Assembly (NCBI GenBank): GCA_963725065.1
Contig: CAVRXD010000063.1
Location: 1-64,000 of the forward strand
Length of the DNA stretch: 64,000 bases
Direction of reading: 5' to 3'
From: VAZQ01 sp963725065
Lineage (GTDB): Bacteria > Pseudomonadota > Alphaproteobacteria > Rhizobiales > Xanthobacteraceae
The first letter of the stretch is position 1; every line of letters starts with the position of its first letter. The translations under genes and the position numbers were made by a program. This document shows, piece by piece, positions 36,333 through 44,771 of the stretch. The notes below the pieces were generated by a model. The model did no database searches. It was not told the DNA's origin and worked only from the letters and a program-made list of their open reading frames with translations.

Positions 36333-37283
36333 TCAGGGCTTCCAGAGCATGGCGTTCACGTCGAACGGCTTGGTGAGCTTCTGGCGCACCAGGATGTCGA
36401 GGTTGGCCTGCAGGGTGGAGACGTTGAACTCGGTGACATAGAGCGGCAGATTGATTTCCTTCACGACCTCGAGCTTGACGCCGGTGTACTTGGCGATCCA
36501 ATCGTCGCGCTCTTCCTTGCTGGCGTTGTCCAGATATTTGGTCGCCTGTTCGAGGGCGGTGCGCAAGCGCCGCGCCACATCCGGATTGGCCTTGACCCAG
36601 CTCTCCTTCACCTGAAAGGCCGCGATATCCATGTTGGGCACGTTGCCCTGGTACGGATAGGCGATCACGCGCGCGCTTCCGCTCTTGAGCAGGAAGGTCA
36701 GGAACGGCTCCACGCTCCAGACCGCGTCGAGCCGGTTTTGCAGTAGCGCGTCGGTCATCTGCGGAAACGGCAACTCGAAATACTGCACGCTGGCCGGATC
36801 GACGCCGCCGCGGGTCAGCCATTCCTTCAGATGGACGTGGTTCGGGCCGTTGATCAGGCCGGCCGAGATGCGCTTGCCCACGAGGTCCTTCGGGCCGTTG
36901 ATGGGGTCGGCGGTGCGGACCGCGATGCCCGAGTTGTCCGGCGGGGTCGGGCGGATGCGGGTGTTGTTGATGAGATACATGACGTCGAGTCCGTTGCCGC
37001 GTGCGATCAGCGGTTCGATGACCGAGTTGCCGGCGAGCTCGGCGCTGCCGCCGAACACCGCTTCGACGCCGAGCGCGCCCTGCGAGACGAAGCTCCAGGT
37101 GACATCGAGGTTCTGCTCCTTGAACATGCCCTTATCGCGCGCGACCAGCAGCACCGCGAAATTGGCGATGCCCTGGGCAACGGCGCGGATCTTGGTGACT
37201 TGCTGCGCCGGCGCAGGCAGTGGCGCCAGCGCCAGCATAGCGGCGGCAACACTGCATCGCAGGACGGTGGAACGTATCGACAT
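36333..37283 (-). CDS. NitT/TauT-type ABC transporter substrate-binding protein
   Basis: A 316-residue receptor with leader MSIRSTVLRCSVAAAMLALA ending near PAPAQ. The body contains KIRAVAQGIANFAVLLVARD, MFKEQNLDVTWSFVSQGALG and LPFPQMTDALLQNRLDAVWS. It is the distal gene of a three-gene operon with permease and ATPase (38.9 to 36.3 kb), and probably extends to the isochorismatase-family hydrolase 14 bases downstream. This linkage suggests import of an amide that the hydrolase then cleaves. A paralogue lies at 33.5 kb. Confidence 0.88.
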   Translation of the reverse strand: MSIRSTVLRCSVAAAMLALAPLPAPAQQVTKIRAVAQGIANFAVLLVARDKGMFKEQNLDVTWSFVSQGALGVEAVFGGSAELAGNSVIEPLIARGNGLDVMYLINNTRIRPTPPDNSGIAVRTADPINGPKDLVGKRISAGLINGPNHVHLKEWLTRGGVDPASVQYFELPFPQMTDALLQNRLDAVWSVEPFLTFLLKSGSARVIAYPYQGNVPNMDIAAFQVKESWVKANPDVARRLRTALEQATKYLDNASKEERDDWIAKYTGVKLEVVKEINLPLYVTEFNVSTLQANLDILVRQKLTKPFDVNAMLWKP

Positions 37284-37301
37284 CGTCGGACTCCCGTTGT
37301 T

Positions 37302-38081
37302 TCAGGTCCGGCCACTGCTCTCAGTATGCCATCGGATCAGCCGGCTCTCTATCATCAAAAACAGGCGATTGAGCACGTAACCGAGCAGCGCCAGTGTGAA
37401 GATGCCGGCGTACATGTCTGGCACCTTGAAGGTGCGCTGCGCCAGCAGCACGAAATAACCGAGCCCGTCGTTCGACACGATCATCTCGCCGAGGATCGCG
37501 AGGATCAGCGAGATCGCGAGGCTGATGCGCATGCCGGTCAGGATCTGCGGACTGGCGGCGGGCAGTACCAGCTCCCGAAAGGTCTGCAGCGTGGTCAGGC
37601 CGAGCGTGCGGGCCGTGTCGAATTGCACGCGGTCGATCGAGCGAACGCCGCTGTAGGTATTGAGCAGGATCGGAAACAGCGAAGCGAGGAAGATCAGCGT
37701 GACTTTCATCTCATGGCCGATGCCGACGAACAGCACGAGGATCGGTAGATAGGCCGGACCAGGGATCGGGCGCAGGACCTCGACCAGCGGCTCGAACAGA
37801 TTGTAGAGCAAGCGGTAGTAGCCCATGGCCAGCCCGAGGGTGATGCCGCTCACAACCGCGAGGCCATAGCCCAGCATCTGGCGCCATAGCGTCGCGATCA
37901 GGTGCCCGGGGATCGTGCCGTCGGCGATATTCTCGAACCACGCTTCGAAAATGCGTGCGACCGTGGGCCAGGTCGGCGATATGAACCAATGGGTCGCAGA
38001 AAGCTGCCAGATCAAAAGCAGCAGCACGAGCAGGATCACGCCCAATGCGCGCGAATCGCGGAATGCGGTCCAGGCCTTCAC
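37302..38081 (-). CDS. NitT/TauT-type ABC transporter permease
   Basis: A 259-residue membrane protein of the SsuC/TauC type. The GTG start (VKAWTAFRDSRALGVILLVL) overlaps the ATPase stop by four bases (GTGA). There is one N-terminal membrane segment (ALGVILLVLLLLIWQLSATH) and then the BPD_transp_1 domain, with the EAA-like loop DTARTLGLTTLQTFRELVLP followed by AASPQILTGMRISLAISLIL. An open frame reaching 38600 overlaps the ATPase gene antisense-in-frame and is not used. It forms the channel for the receptor gene 18 bases downstream. Confidence 0.9.
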   Translation of the reverse strand: MKAWTAFRDSRALGVILLVLLLLIWQLSATHWFISPTWPTVARIFEAWFENIADGTIPGHLIATLWRQMLGYGLAVVSGITLGLAMGYYRLLYNLFEPLVEVLRPIPGPAYLPILVLFVGIGHEMKVTLIFLASLFPILLNTYSGVRSIDRVQFDTARTLGLTTLQTFRELVLPAASPQILTGMRISLAISLILAILGEMIVSNDGLGYFVLLAQRTFKVPDMYAGIFTLALLGYVLNRLFLMIESRLIRWHTESSGRT

Positions 38082-38908
38082 GGTACGTCCGCCCGGCCGG
38101 CCATCACTTGTGCGACCATGTTGCGGTAAAGATGCTCGCGTAGTCTGAGATATTCTGGCTCGCTGCGCGTTTCGATCTGCTGCCGCGGATAGGGCAGAGG
38201 CACCGGGACATTCTGCGCAATCGTTCCCGGCGACGCGCTCAGCAAAATCACTCGCTGGGCGACGTAGAGGGCCTCGTCGAGATCGTGCGTGACGAACAGG
38301 ATCGTCAGCCCTAGGTCGGACCAGAGCTTCAGCAGCAGGTCCTGTAGCTCGACCCGCATCATCGCGTCGAGCGCGCTGAACGGCTCGTCCATCAGCAGGA
38401 TCTTTGGCCGCCGCGCCAGCGCGCGGGCGATCGCGACGCGCTGCTGCATCCCTCCAGAGAGCTGATACGGATAATAGTTCGGATAGCGCCCGAGCCCGAC
38501 CAGATCGAGCTGTTCCAGGCAGTGCTTCTCCATCTCCTGCCGCGAGGCACCGGAGTGGTACTTCACGCCAAGCAGCACGTTGTCCAGCACGGTTTTCCAC
38601 GGAAAGATCGATTTCGTGTACTGCTGGAATACGAACATCATCTCGGAACGCGGGCCCGCGATCGGCACGCCGTTGAGGCTCACCCTTCCGGCGGTCGGCT
38701 CCGATAGCCCCGCCATGATGTGCAGCAACGTCGATTTGCCGCAGCCCGACGGGCCGATCAGTGCGATGAATTCGCCCTGGCCGACCGAAAAGCTGATGTC
38801 CCGAAAAGCCGCGCGGCCATGCGACGTAAATCGCTTTTCGAGGCCATCGATCACAAGGGTATTGTCATCGGCGATCATCGAGACTGCGTTTTTGGAGGAG
38901 AAAGCCAT
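38078..38908 (-). CDS. NitT/TauT-type ABC transporter ATP-binding protein
   Basis: An ATPase of about 276 residues with Walker A GPSGCGKST, Q-loop VFQQYTKSIFPWKTV, signature LSGGMQQRVAIARALARRPK, Walker B ILLMDEPFSALDAMMR and the switch His in LFVTHDLDEALYVA. This pattern is the SsuB/TauB group. Starts at 38956, 38908 (MAFSSKNAV) and 38878 (MIADDNTLV) are possible. The one at 38908 has a GGAGGAGAAAG ribosome site directly before it and is chosen. It opens the ATPase-permease-receptor operon. Confidence 0.9.
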   Translation of the reverse strand: MAFSSKNAVSMIADDNTLVIDGLEKRFTSHGRAAFRDISFSVGQGEFIALIGPSGCGKSTLLHIMAGLSEPTAGRVSLNGVPIAGPRSEMMFVFQQYTKSIFPWKTVLDNVLLGVKYHSGASRQEMEKHCLEQLDLVGLGRYPNYYPYQLSGGMQQRVAIARALARRPKILLMDEPFSALDAMMRVELQDLLLKLWSDLGLTILFVTHDLDEALYVAQRVILLSASPGTIAQNVPVPLPYPRQQIETRSEPEYLRLREHLYRNMVAQVMAGRADVP

Positions 38909-39044
38909 CGCTTCAGGTCTATTCAAATCCCGTGCCATCGGGAATGTGCTGGCCAATGGGGATCGTCACACGATGGGCATGGCACTGCGAGTGGCGCATC
39001 CCTAACATGGTGCCCGACTGCTGTCGCCAACGCGAGGTTTCCTC

Positions 39045-39270
39045 GTGCCGATCGATCACCATGCCCACTACGTCCCTCCTGCAACTGCTCGACGCGATTA
39101 CCCGCAAAGGTAGCGAGATTGGTGTCAAGCTCGTGTCTTCAGGAGGCCGGACGCCGGCGCTGCATTTCGACTTCGGCTTCAAGTTACGGTCGTTCTTCCC
39201 ACGCCTGATCAGCCACGTCGCAACCACGCAAACAAGCTCGACGAGCAGGGCATCGACTGCAGATCAATGA
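39045..39270 (+). pseudogene. Remnant of an ACMSD-like amidohydrolase (5' end only)
   Basis: GTGCCGATCGATCACCATGC encodes VPIDHHAHYVPP, matching MPIDIHAHYVPP of the gene at 5.2 kb. After a one-base shift it reads LQLLDAITRKGSEIGVKLVS, SSGGRTPALHFDFGFKLRSF and FPRLISHV, paralleling GKDIGVQLVQSGGAPPALHF and DYGFKVRPFFPRLVEPV. Further shifts follow and the homology ends by about 39270; the remaining three quarters of the gene are absent. It lies between the ABC operon and the CocE-like hydrolase. Unlike the 5.2 kb copy it is truncated, so this is true decay, not a read error. Confidence 0.78.
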
Positions 39271-39375
39271 CGCCGACCAAGGTCTCGGCACACACAGCGG
39301 AGCGCGGCTTCTTTGAGCCGAGGTTTCGCCTTCGCCCGCGCGGGTATGAGTAGTGGCTTGGAAAGGAGGTCTCCG

Positions 39376-41109
39376 ATGAGCGAGGAAGTCAGGGACAGCA
39401 TGCGCATCGTCTGGGACGCGCCGATCGAGATGAGCGATGGCATCGTGCTGCGGGCCGATGTCTTCCGTCCGGTCGGAGAAAGCACGATTCCGTCGATCCT
39501 GAGCTATGGCCCCTACGCGAAGGGAATGTCTTTCGCGGAAAGTCGCCCGTTCGCATGGCAGCGGCTGATCAAGAGCCATCCTGTGGCGATGGCGGCCACA
39601 AGCAACAAATATCAGGCTTGGGAGCTGCCAGATCCGGAGAACTGGGTGAAGGATGGCTATGCCATTGTGCGTGTCGATGCGCGCGGGACCGGCCGCTCGC
39701 CGGGGTATATGGATCCCTGGTCGCCGCGCGAGACCCAAGACATCTACGAATGCTTAGCGTGGTTGGCAGCCCAGCCGTGGTGTAACGGCAAGGTCGGCAT
39801 GAGCGGTATCTCCTACTATGCCATGAACCAGTATCAGGTCGCTGCGTTGCAGCCGCCCAATTTGTGCGCCATCTGCGCCTGGGAGGGTGCCGGTGATCAC
39901 TATCGAGACGCGACTTATCATGGAGGTATCTTCTCGGAATTCATGACCAACTGGTACCCGCGCGCGGCTCTGACCATGCAGCATGGGGTTGGCAGCCGCG
40001 GAATGCGTAGCCCTCTCACAGGTGAACTGGTGGCCGGCCCCGAAACGCTGTTGCCCGAGGAGCTAATGCGCAATCGCAGCGACATCGTGAAGCGTGCGCT
40101 CGAGCATCCCCTGGACGATGCATATCATCGTGACCGGAGTCCGGATTGGCGGAAGGTCACGGTGCCGATGCTCTCGGCGGCCAATTGGGGCGGGCAGGGA
40201 CTGCATACCCGAGGAAATTTTGAGGCGTACCGCCATGCGGCCTCTTCGGAGAAGTGGCTGGAGGCACACGGCGACACCCACTGGACCGAGTTCTACAGTT
40301 CGTACGGGGTCGATTTGCAGAAACGCTTCTTCGGCTATTTTCTCAAGGGCGAGGACACCGGGTGGGACCGGCAGCCGCGCGTGTTGCTGAATATCCGCCA
40401 CCCCGGAGGCAAGATGGTGCCACGAGCGGAAAGCGAATGGCCTCTCGAACGTACCCGCTGGACCCGTTTTTATCTTCACCCTGAACATTGCAGCCTGGGT
40501 GAGCAGCCCCTGACAAGATCCGCCGAGGTGAGCTTCGCCGCCACAGGTGACGGCGTAACCTTCAAGACACCGCCTCTGAGCGAGCCGCTCGAGATCACCG
40601 GGCCTCTCGCCGCCAAGTTACTTGTATCGTCGTCAACTACAGACGCCGATTTGTTCCTCGTTCTGCGGGTGTTCGCTCCCGATGGCAGCGAGGTGGTCTT
40701 TCAGGGCGCGCAGGATCCACGCACGCCGGTGGGGCAAGGCTGGCTTCGCGCCTCACACCGCAAGCTCGACCCCGCTCGGAGCTTGCCCTACCAGCCGTAT
40801 CACACGCACGACGAGTTGTGGCCATTGGCGCCCGGCGAGCCCGTCGAGTTGGATGTGGAGATCTGGCCGACGTGCATCGCCGTACCGGCCGGCTACCAGA
40901 TCGGGCTGTCGGTGCGTGGATGTGATTATCGCTTCGACGGCCCTCCGATCGATGCGCCAGGCGTTCCTTATCCGCAGACCGGTGTCGGACCGTTCCTGCA
41001 CGAGGAGCCCGTCAACCGTCCGCCGGACCTCTTCCGTGGCACGACGACCTTGCATTTCGATGGCGAGCGGCCACCATTCTTACTATTGCCGCTCATTCCG
41101 CCGCGCTGA
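39376..41109 (+). CDS. CocE/NonD-family hydrolase
   Basis: A 577-residue protein of the cocaine-esterase/X-Pro dipeptidyl-peptidase family. A strong AAAGGAGGT ribosome site seven bases before ATG 39376 decides the start. The N-terminal alpha/beta hydrolase domain has MSDGIVLRADVFRPVGEST, RVDARGTGRSPGY (oxyanion region) and GKVGMSGISYYAMNQ, where Ser146 in GISYY is the expected nucleophile. HGDTHWTEFYSSYG is the region of the catalytic His. The C-terminal jelly-roll (residues about 370-570) shows LEITGPLAAKLLVSSSTTDA and LFRGTTTLHFDG. Relatives hydrolyse esters or amides. There is no signal peptide. Confidence 0.88.
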   Translation: MSEEVRDSMRIVWDAPIEMSDGIVLRADVFRPVGESTIPSILSYGPYAKGMSFAESRPFAWQRLIKSHPVAMAATSNKYQAWELPDPENWVKDGYAIVRVDARGTGRSPGYMDPWSPRETQDIYECLAWLAAQPWCNGKVGMSGISYYAMNQYQVAALQPPNLCAICAWEGAGDHYRDATYHGGIFSEFMTNWYPRAALTMQHGVGSRGMRSPLTGELVAGPETLLPEELMRNRSDIVKRALEHPLDDAYHRDRSPDWRKVTVPMLSAANWGGQGLHTRGNFEAYRHAASSEKWLEAHGDTHWTEFYSSYGVDLQKRFFGYFLKGEDTGWDRQPRVLLNIRHPGGKMVPRAESEWPLERTRWTRFYLHPEHCSLGEQPLTRSAEVSFAATGDGVTFKTPPLSEPLEITGPLAAKLLVSSSTTDADLFLVLRVFAPDGSEVVFQGAQDPRTPVGQGWLRASHRKLDPARSLPYQPYHTHDELWPLAPGEPVELDVEIWPTCIAVPAGYQIGLSVRGCDYRFDGPPIDAPGVPYPQTGVGPFLHEEPVNRPPDLFRGTTTLHFDGERPPFLLLPLIPPR

Positions 41110-41160
41110 TTCCGACGCCAAAGCGGTCTGAGCGATCACCTCAACCGGAAGAAGCTGTAC

Positions 41161-41179
41161 CTAGGTAGCGTGAACCTAG
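41161..41179. promoter_or_regulatory. Inverted repeat CTAGGT-N7-ACCTAG before the creatinase-fold genes
   Basis: A perfect six-base inverted repeat with a seven-base spacer lies in the 115-base gap between the CocE-like gene and the first creatinase-fold gene. It may be a regulator site or a weak terminator of the upstream gene. It lacks a T-tract. Confidence 0.3.
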
Positions 41180-41224
41180 CTTCGCAATATGCTCCAATGC
41201 CATTGGCGAAGCTTCTGCAACGGA

Positions 41225-42328
41225 ATGGCCATGATCGGAGACGATCGCAGGGCACGTCTCATCGGGGCGATGGCGGAAGCCCGCCTCGATACGCTGCTCG
41301 TCTATGGCAATGCCTGGCAGTGCGATTATCTGCGTTACGCCACCGACTTCGGCATCATCGAAGGCCAGGCGCTGGCACTGGTTCGCAACGACGGCCATGT
41401 CACCCTCTACCTCGACAGCCCTCTCGAGGTTGACCGTGCTGAATTGGACTGCCCCACCGCCGAAGTGATCCATGCAGCCGATCTGATCGCCGAGGTCGAT
41501 GCCGTACTGGACCGGCTGCGCAATCATCGGATCGGGGCCGCGCCGCAACGCCTGCTTCCGCGCCGGATTGCTGCTCGCGCCAAGGCGCTCAATATCAGCG
41601 ACCAGACCGCCTTCGTCGACCGCTTGCTGATGGACAAGATGGAGTCGGAAGTCGCCGCCATCCGCCGCGCGGCGAGGGTTGCCGACGAAGGGTATCTGGT
41701 GTTCATGAACGCTGCGCGCTCCGGCCGGCAGGACTACGAACTGATCGCTGAATCGGAAGCCTTCTTCCGCGCCAACGGCGTTGATGACAATTTCCAGATT
41801 ATTGGCGTCGGCGGCGTCGAAGTACGCGGCATGACGCCTCCGAGCGGCAAGCGGCTCAAGCGTGGAGACCTGGTCACAACTGAACTGACGCCCTGCGTTG
41901 ACGGCTATTATGCTCAGATCTGCCGCACGCTGGTCGTCGGCGAACCCAGCGCAGAACAGCGCAGCGCTCACGCGCTCTTTCGCGAGTCGATGGAAGCGGG
42001 AATCGCCGTTGTGCGCGACGGCATCGTCGCCGCTGATATCGCCCGCGCAGAGAATGACGTCTTCCGCAAACACGGGCTGGGTGAATATACGACCAACAAA
42101 TACACCCGGGTGCGGGGGCACGGCATGGGACTGTTTGCCGACAGCAAGCCGCATCTGCTGGAAGACGTCACGACGCGGATCGATGCGGGCATGACGCTGA
42201 TCGTGCATCCTAACACCTACCACCCTGCGGTGGGCTATCTCGTCCTCGGCGACGCAGTCATCGTCACTCGGGACGGGTGCGAGGTCCTGACCAAGACCCC
42301 GCGCGAGCTTTTCAGCGTTCCGGGCTGA
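41225..42328 (+). CDS. M24/creatinase-fold protein lacking the metal ligands
   Basis: A protein of about 367 residues (starts at 41225 MAMIGDD or 41231; an upstream ATG at 41189 is less likely). The N-terminal creatinase domain (RLIGAMAEARLDTLLVYGNA) and the C-terminal pita-bread domain are both present. Of the five dinuclear metal ligands (D, D, H, E, E) only the His remains, in RVRGHGMGLF. The usual DxG reads TTELTP, the second Asp is Gln in GYYAQICRT, the Glu of T-x-EPG is His in LIVHPNTY, and the last Glu is Gly in LVLGDAVIV. Creatinase itself is metal-free, so a metal-independent C-N hydrolase is plausible. The next gene, 12 bases on, is a more degenerate relative, probably a partner. 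Confidence 0.82.
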   Translation: MAMIGDDRRARLIGAMAEARLDTLLVYGNAWQCDYLRYATDFGIIEGQALALVRNDGHVTLYLDSPLEVDRAELDCPTAEVIHAADLIAEVDAVLDRLRNHRIGAAPQRLLPRRIAARAKALNISDQTAFVDRLLMDKMESEVAAIRRAARVADEGYLVFMNAARSGRQDYELIAESEAFFRANGVDDNFQIIGVGGVEVRGMTPPSGKRLKRGDLVTTELTPCVDGYYAQICRTLVVGEPSAEQRSAHALFRESMEAGIAVVRDGIVAADIARAENDVFRKHGLGEYTTNKYTRVRGHGMGLFADSKPHLLEDVTTRIDAGMTLIVHPNTYHPAVGYLVLGDAVIVTRDGCEVLTKTPRELFSVPG

Positions 42329-42340
42329 TCGAGTCAAATC

Positions 42341-43405
42341 ATGCGTCGCGGCTTGATGGAATGGAACCCGCAGGAGCTGCCGCTCGAGGTGCTCGATGCG
42401 CGAATCGCCCGACTGCGCGTCCGGATGAAAAGCGCCGGTCTTGACGCCTTCATCATCTACACCAATCTCGTGCGGCCGAGCGCGGTGACCTGGCTGACCG
42501 GCTTCACCCCCTACTGGTCGGAGGGCTTGCTGCTCGTGCCGATGACCGGTCGATTGTCTTTCGCTACTGCGTTGTCGAACCGTGTGGCCGACTGGATCCG
42601 CTCGACCAATCCGGTCAGCGATGTCATCAGCACACCCCGGCCGGGGGCGCTGCTGGGCGAACGGCTGGCCAAAGACGATTCGGTAAAGCGGGTCGGTATT
42701 CTGGAACTTGATGCCCTGCCGGCGGAGCTCTCCGACGATCTTGGGGCTGCCGCGCCGACGATCCGATGGGTTGACGGAAGCGCTCAGTTCGCAATGGTCC
42801 GTCGCGACGTCGATCCCGCCGAGCAGCAGATCCTGATGCGCAGCGATGCAATTGCTGTCGCAGCGCTTGATCAGGTGAACACGGCGACGACCTCCGACGC
42901 GGGAACGCTGGCCGGACTGATCGAAAGGCATGCGCGTCTTGCCGGCGCCGAAGAGGCCTATATCGCCGTCGCGCCCAATCTAGCCACCGACCGAAGGCTC
43001 ACCCGCGTATCGAAGCCGATACAACTGGCGGACCGCTTCGCCGTGCGTGCATCCATCGCCTACAAAGGAGCTTGGCTCCGGCGCACGCGCACATTCGCAG
43101 GGGAAGATAAGGTTGCCCGTGCTGATGCCTGGTTCGAGGGCGTCATCCGTGGGATCGAAGCGGGGAAGCCGATCTCCGGCCAGCTCGCGGCCTACGTCGG
43201 AGCGTTATCGGACGCTACGCTCGAGTTCTGGATGCTCGAGGGTTGCGTCGGCAGCTATCCGCTTTCGGTGATAGCCTCTTCGCGCATGCCCGGACGCGAT
43301 GCGCCGATCGAGGACGGCTTCTTCGTGCTGACAATCGGACTATTGCTCCGCGGCGGGCACTGGATCGGTACCGCGCCGGTGATGGTGACGGATCGAGCCT
43401 CCTAG
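42341..43405 (+). CDS. Degenerate M24/creatinase-fold protein, C terminus cut by a repeat element
   Basis: A 354-residue protein starting MRRGLMEWNPQELPLEVLDA. The N-terminal domain (RIARLRVRMKSAGLDAFIIY, then NLVRPSAVTWLTGFTPYWSE) is clearly creatinase-like. In the C-terminal domain every expected metal-ligand position is changed: ASIAYKGAWLRRTRTF in place of DxG..YxSDxTRT, and no GHGxG motif. It may be a catalytically inert partner of the preceding protein. The reading frame ends at a TAG that belongs to the CTAGTG edge of a hairpin repeat, just after APVMVTDRAS, where relatives continue with EGxExL. The last 10-20 residues were therefore probably lost. Confidence 0.75.
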   Translation: MRRGLMEWNPQELPLEVLDARIARLRVRMKSAGLDAFIIYTNLVRPSAVTWLTGFTPYWSEGLLLVPMTGRLSFATALSNRVADWIRSTNPVSDVISTPRPGALLGERLAKDDSVKRVGILELDALPAELSDDLGAAAPTIRWVDGSAQFAMVRRDVDPAEQQILMRSDAIAVAALDQVNTATTSDAGTLAGLIERHARLAGAEEAYIAVAPNLATDRRLTRVSKPIQLADRFAVRASIAYKGAWLRRTRTFAGEDKVARADAWFEGVIRGIEAGKPISGQLAAYVGALSDATLEFWMLEGCVGSYPLSVIASSRMPGRDAPIEDGFFVLTIGLLLRGGHWIGTAPVMVTDRAS

Positions 43406-43566
43406 TGCGGTGGATTTGAAGTTCCTATGATTATTGCCGCGCGTTTGTTTAGGAACTTCAAATCCAAAAACCGCACTAGAATCATAGATTGCTAGTGTCC
43501 CTTTGATTCCGAAGTTCGCAAACGAGTGTGCCGCGCAACGATGCGAACTTCGGAATCGGGACACTA
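43402..43566. repeat. Double-hairpin palindromic repeat, copy A
   Basis: Two adjacent hairpins. A1 (43402-43479) has arms CTAGTGCGG-tg-GATTTGAAGTTCCTA and the matching right arm ending CCGCACTAG. A2 (43492-43566) has arms CTAGTGTCCC..TTCCGAAGTTCGC and GCGAACTTCGGAA..GGGACACTA. Each has a loop of about 22-25 bases. A 12-base linker (AATCATAGATTG) joins them. Two more copies lie at 44.8 and 47.1 kb with paired changes in both arms. The left edge supplies the stop codon of the upstream creatinase-fold gene. Confidence 0.92.
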
Positions 43567-43593
43567 AAGCGAAATCGCGTCAGACCCACGGCG

Positions 43594-43677
43594 GTCATTG
43601 CCGGGCTTGACCCGGTAAACCATCCTCTTCGTGAAAAGCTTTTTGCGATGGACCCGCGGGTCAAGCCCGCGGGTGAC
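43594..43677. repeat. Rhizobial-type palindromic repeat (GGGCTTGACCCG family)
   Basis: GTCATTGCCGGGCTTGACCC and CGGGTCAAGCCCGCGGGTGA form the arms (GGGCTTGACCCG/CGGGTCAAGCCC), with inner CATC/GATG pairs around AAAAGCTTTTT. Sequences of this kind recur hundreds of times in Bradyrhizobium-type genomes; that is recalled, not measured. It lies between repeat copy A and the end of a binding-protein gene, so this 290-base gap consists almost wholly of repeats. It could act as terminator for the leftward gene at 43697. Confidence 0.7.
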
Positions 43678-43696
43678 GCGTGTGGTGAAACATCCG

Positions 43697-44659
43697 CTAC
43701 ATGCCGGCCTTTACCGGCACGAACTGCGTGGTGAACATGACCTTGTCGTCGGGCATTTCCTTCAGCAGGCCCATCTCGATGAATGATTGCTTGAGCGCCA
43801 CTACCGCCTTTGGGTCAAAGGTGCCGTCCGTGCTAAAGATGGGGATCTGCTCGTCATAGGCGCGGCTGATAACCGCCGGGCTGAGGTTGAGCACCTTTGA
43901 AGTGATCTCGACGGTCTTGTCCTTGTTTGCCTTCATGAAGGCTATGGTCTCGAACCAGCCCTTGAGGAAGGCACGCACCGCCTCCGGACGCTTCGCGATC
44001 ACATCATCCCGCACGAAAAAGACATGGGTGATGAAGTCGTCGACGAACGGCGTGGCCGTCGTGATGACGCGCCATTCCTTGGCCTCCTCCAGTGCATAGC
44101 CTGTTTCGAGCGCGCCGATGTAGCCGTCGATCTGGCCGGTCTTGATCGCCGCTCGCGCGGGCGGCATGCCCCCAATCGGGACCGTGGTGATGCCCTCGGC
44201 GCCCCAGCCCTTCAGCGCGTTGATGCGTTTGCCGATCCAGTCGGTCAAGGAGCCCACGGTCGTGACGCCGAGCTTCTTACCCTTGAGATCATCGACGGTT
44301 TTGGCCGTCGAATTGTAGCCGACCATGACCGCCATGTTCCGCGGCACGCCTGCCATCGCAGCGACCGCCTTCGCCGGCACACCCTTCGCCATGAAAGCCA
44401 TGCCGGGGCCGCTGCCGATGCCCACGTCGAGGCTGTCGGCCGTCAACGCCTGCTGCAGCTTGGCATCCCCGGTGGCGTCCGAGGCTTCTATCTCCAGGCC
44501 GTGCTTGGCGAAGATGCCGGTCTGGATGCCGATGTCCAACGGGGTGAAGGTCCAGGCGAAGGCCACCGCCTTGCCAACGCGGAGCTTTTCCGCGGCATGT
44601 GCTGGCGCGACCAGGAGCATGACAAGCACGCAAAGGAACGCACGGGAAAATTTAGGCAC
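43697..44659 (-). CDS. NitT/TauT-type ABC transporter substrate-binding protein
   Basis: A 320-residue exported receptor with leader MPKFSRAFLCVLVMLLVAPA ending at AHA. The body has KLRVGKAVAFAWTFTPLDIG, QTGIFAKHGLEIEASDATGD and KLGVTTVGSLTDWIGKRINA, typical of NMT1-like receptors. No permease or ATPase adjoins it. It is an isolated leftward gene bracketed by palindromic repeats: copy A plus a rhizobial repeat on its 3' side and copy B on its 5' side. This arrangement suggests insertion or rearrangement as a cassette. Confidence 0.87.
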   Translation of the reverse strand: MPKFSRAFLCVLVMLLVAPAHAAEKLRVGKAVAFAWTFTPLDIGIQTGIFAKHGLEIEASDATGDAKLQQALTADSLDVGIGSGPGMAFMAKGVPAKAVAAMAGVPRNMAVMVGYNSTAKTVDDLKGKKLGVTTVGSLTDWIGKRINALKGWGAEGITTVPIGGMPPARAAIKTGQIDGYIGALETGYALEEAKEWRVITTATPFVDDFITHVFFVRDDVIAKRPEAVRAFLKGWFETIAFMKANKDKTVEITSKVLNLSPAVISRAYDEQIPIFSTDGTFDPKAVVALKQSFIEMGLLKEMPDDKVMFTTQFVPVKAGM

Positions 44660-44771
44660 GGCATCCTCCCTTGACCGACGCGTTCGCGGCCTTGGCTGAA
44701 ATCATTACAGAATTCGACAATTTGCGCCATGGCACGCGGGTGCGTCGCGTTGACCAGAAATGAGGCTCTGA

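Noticed and set aside
37302..38600. A 432-residue permease
   Set aside because: The first 170 residues are an out-of-frame reading of the ATPase gene; the permease begins at the GTG at 38081.
43402..43566. Simple rho-independent terminator pair
   Set aside because: Each hairpin has a loop of about 22-25 bases and no T-tract, and the same unit recurs at three sites including a divergent promoter region.
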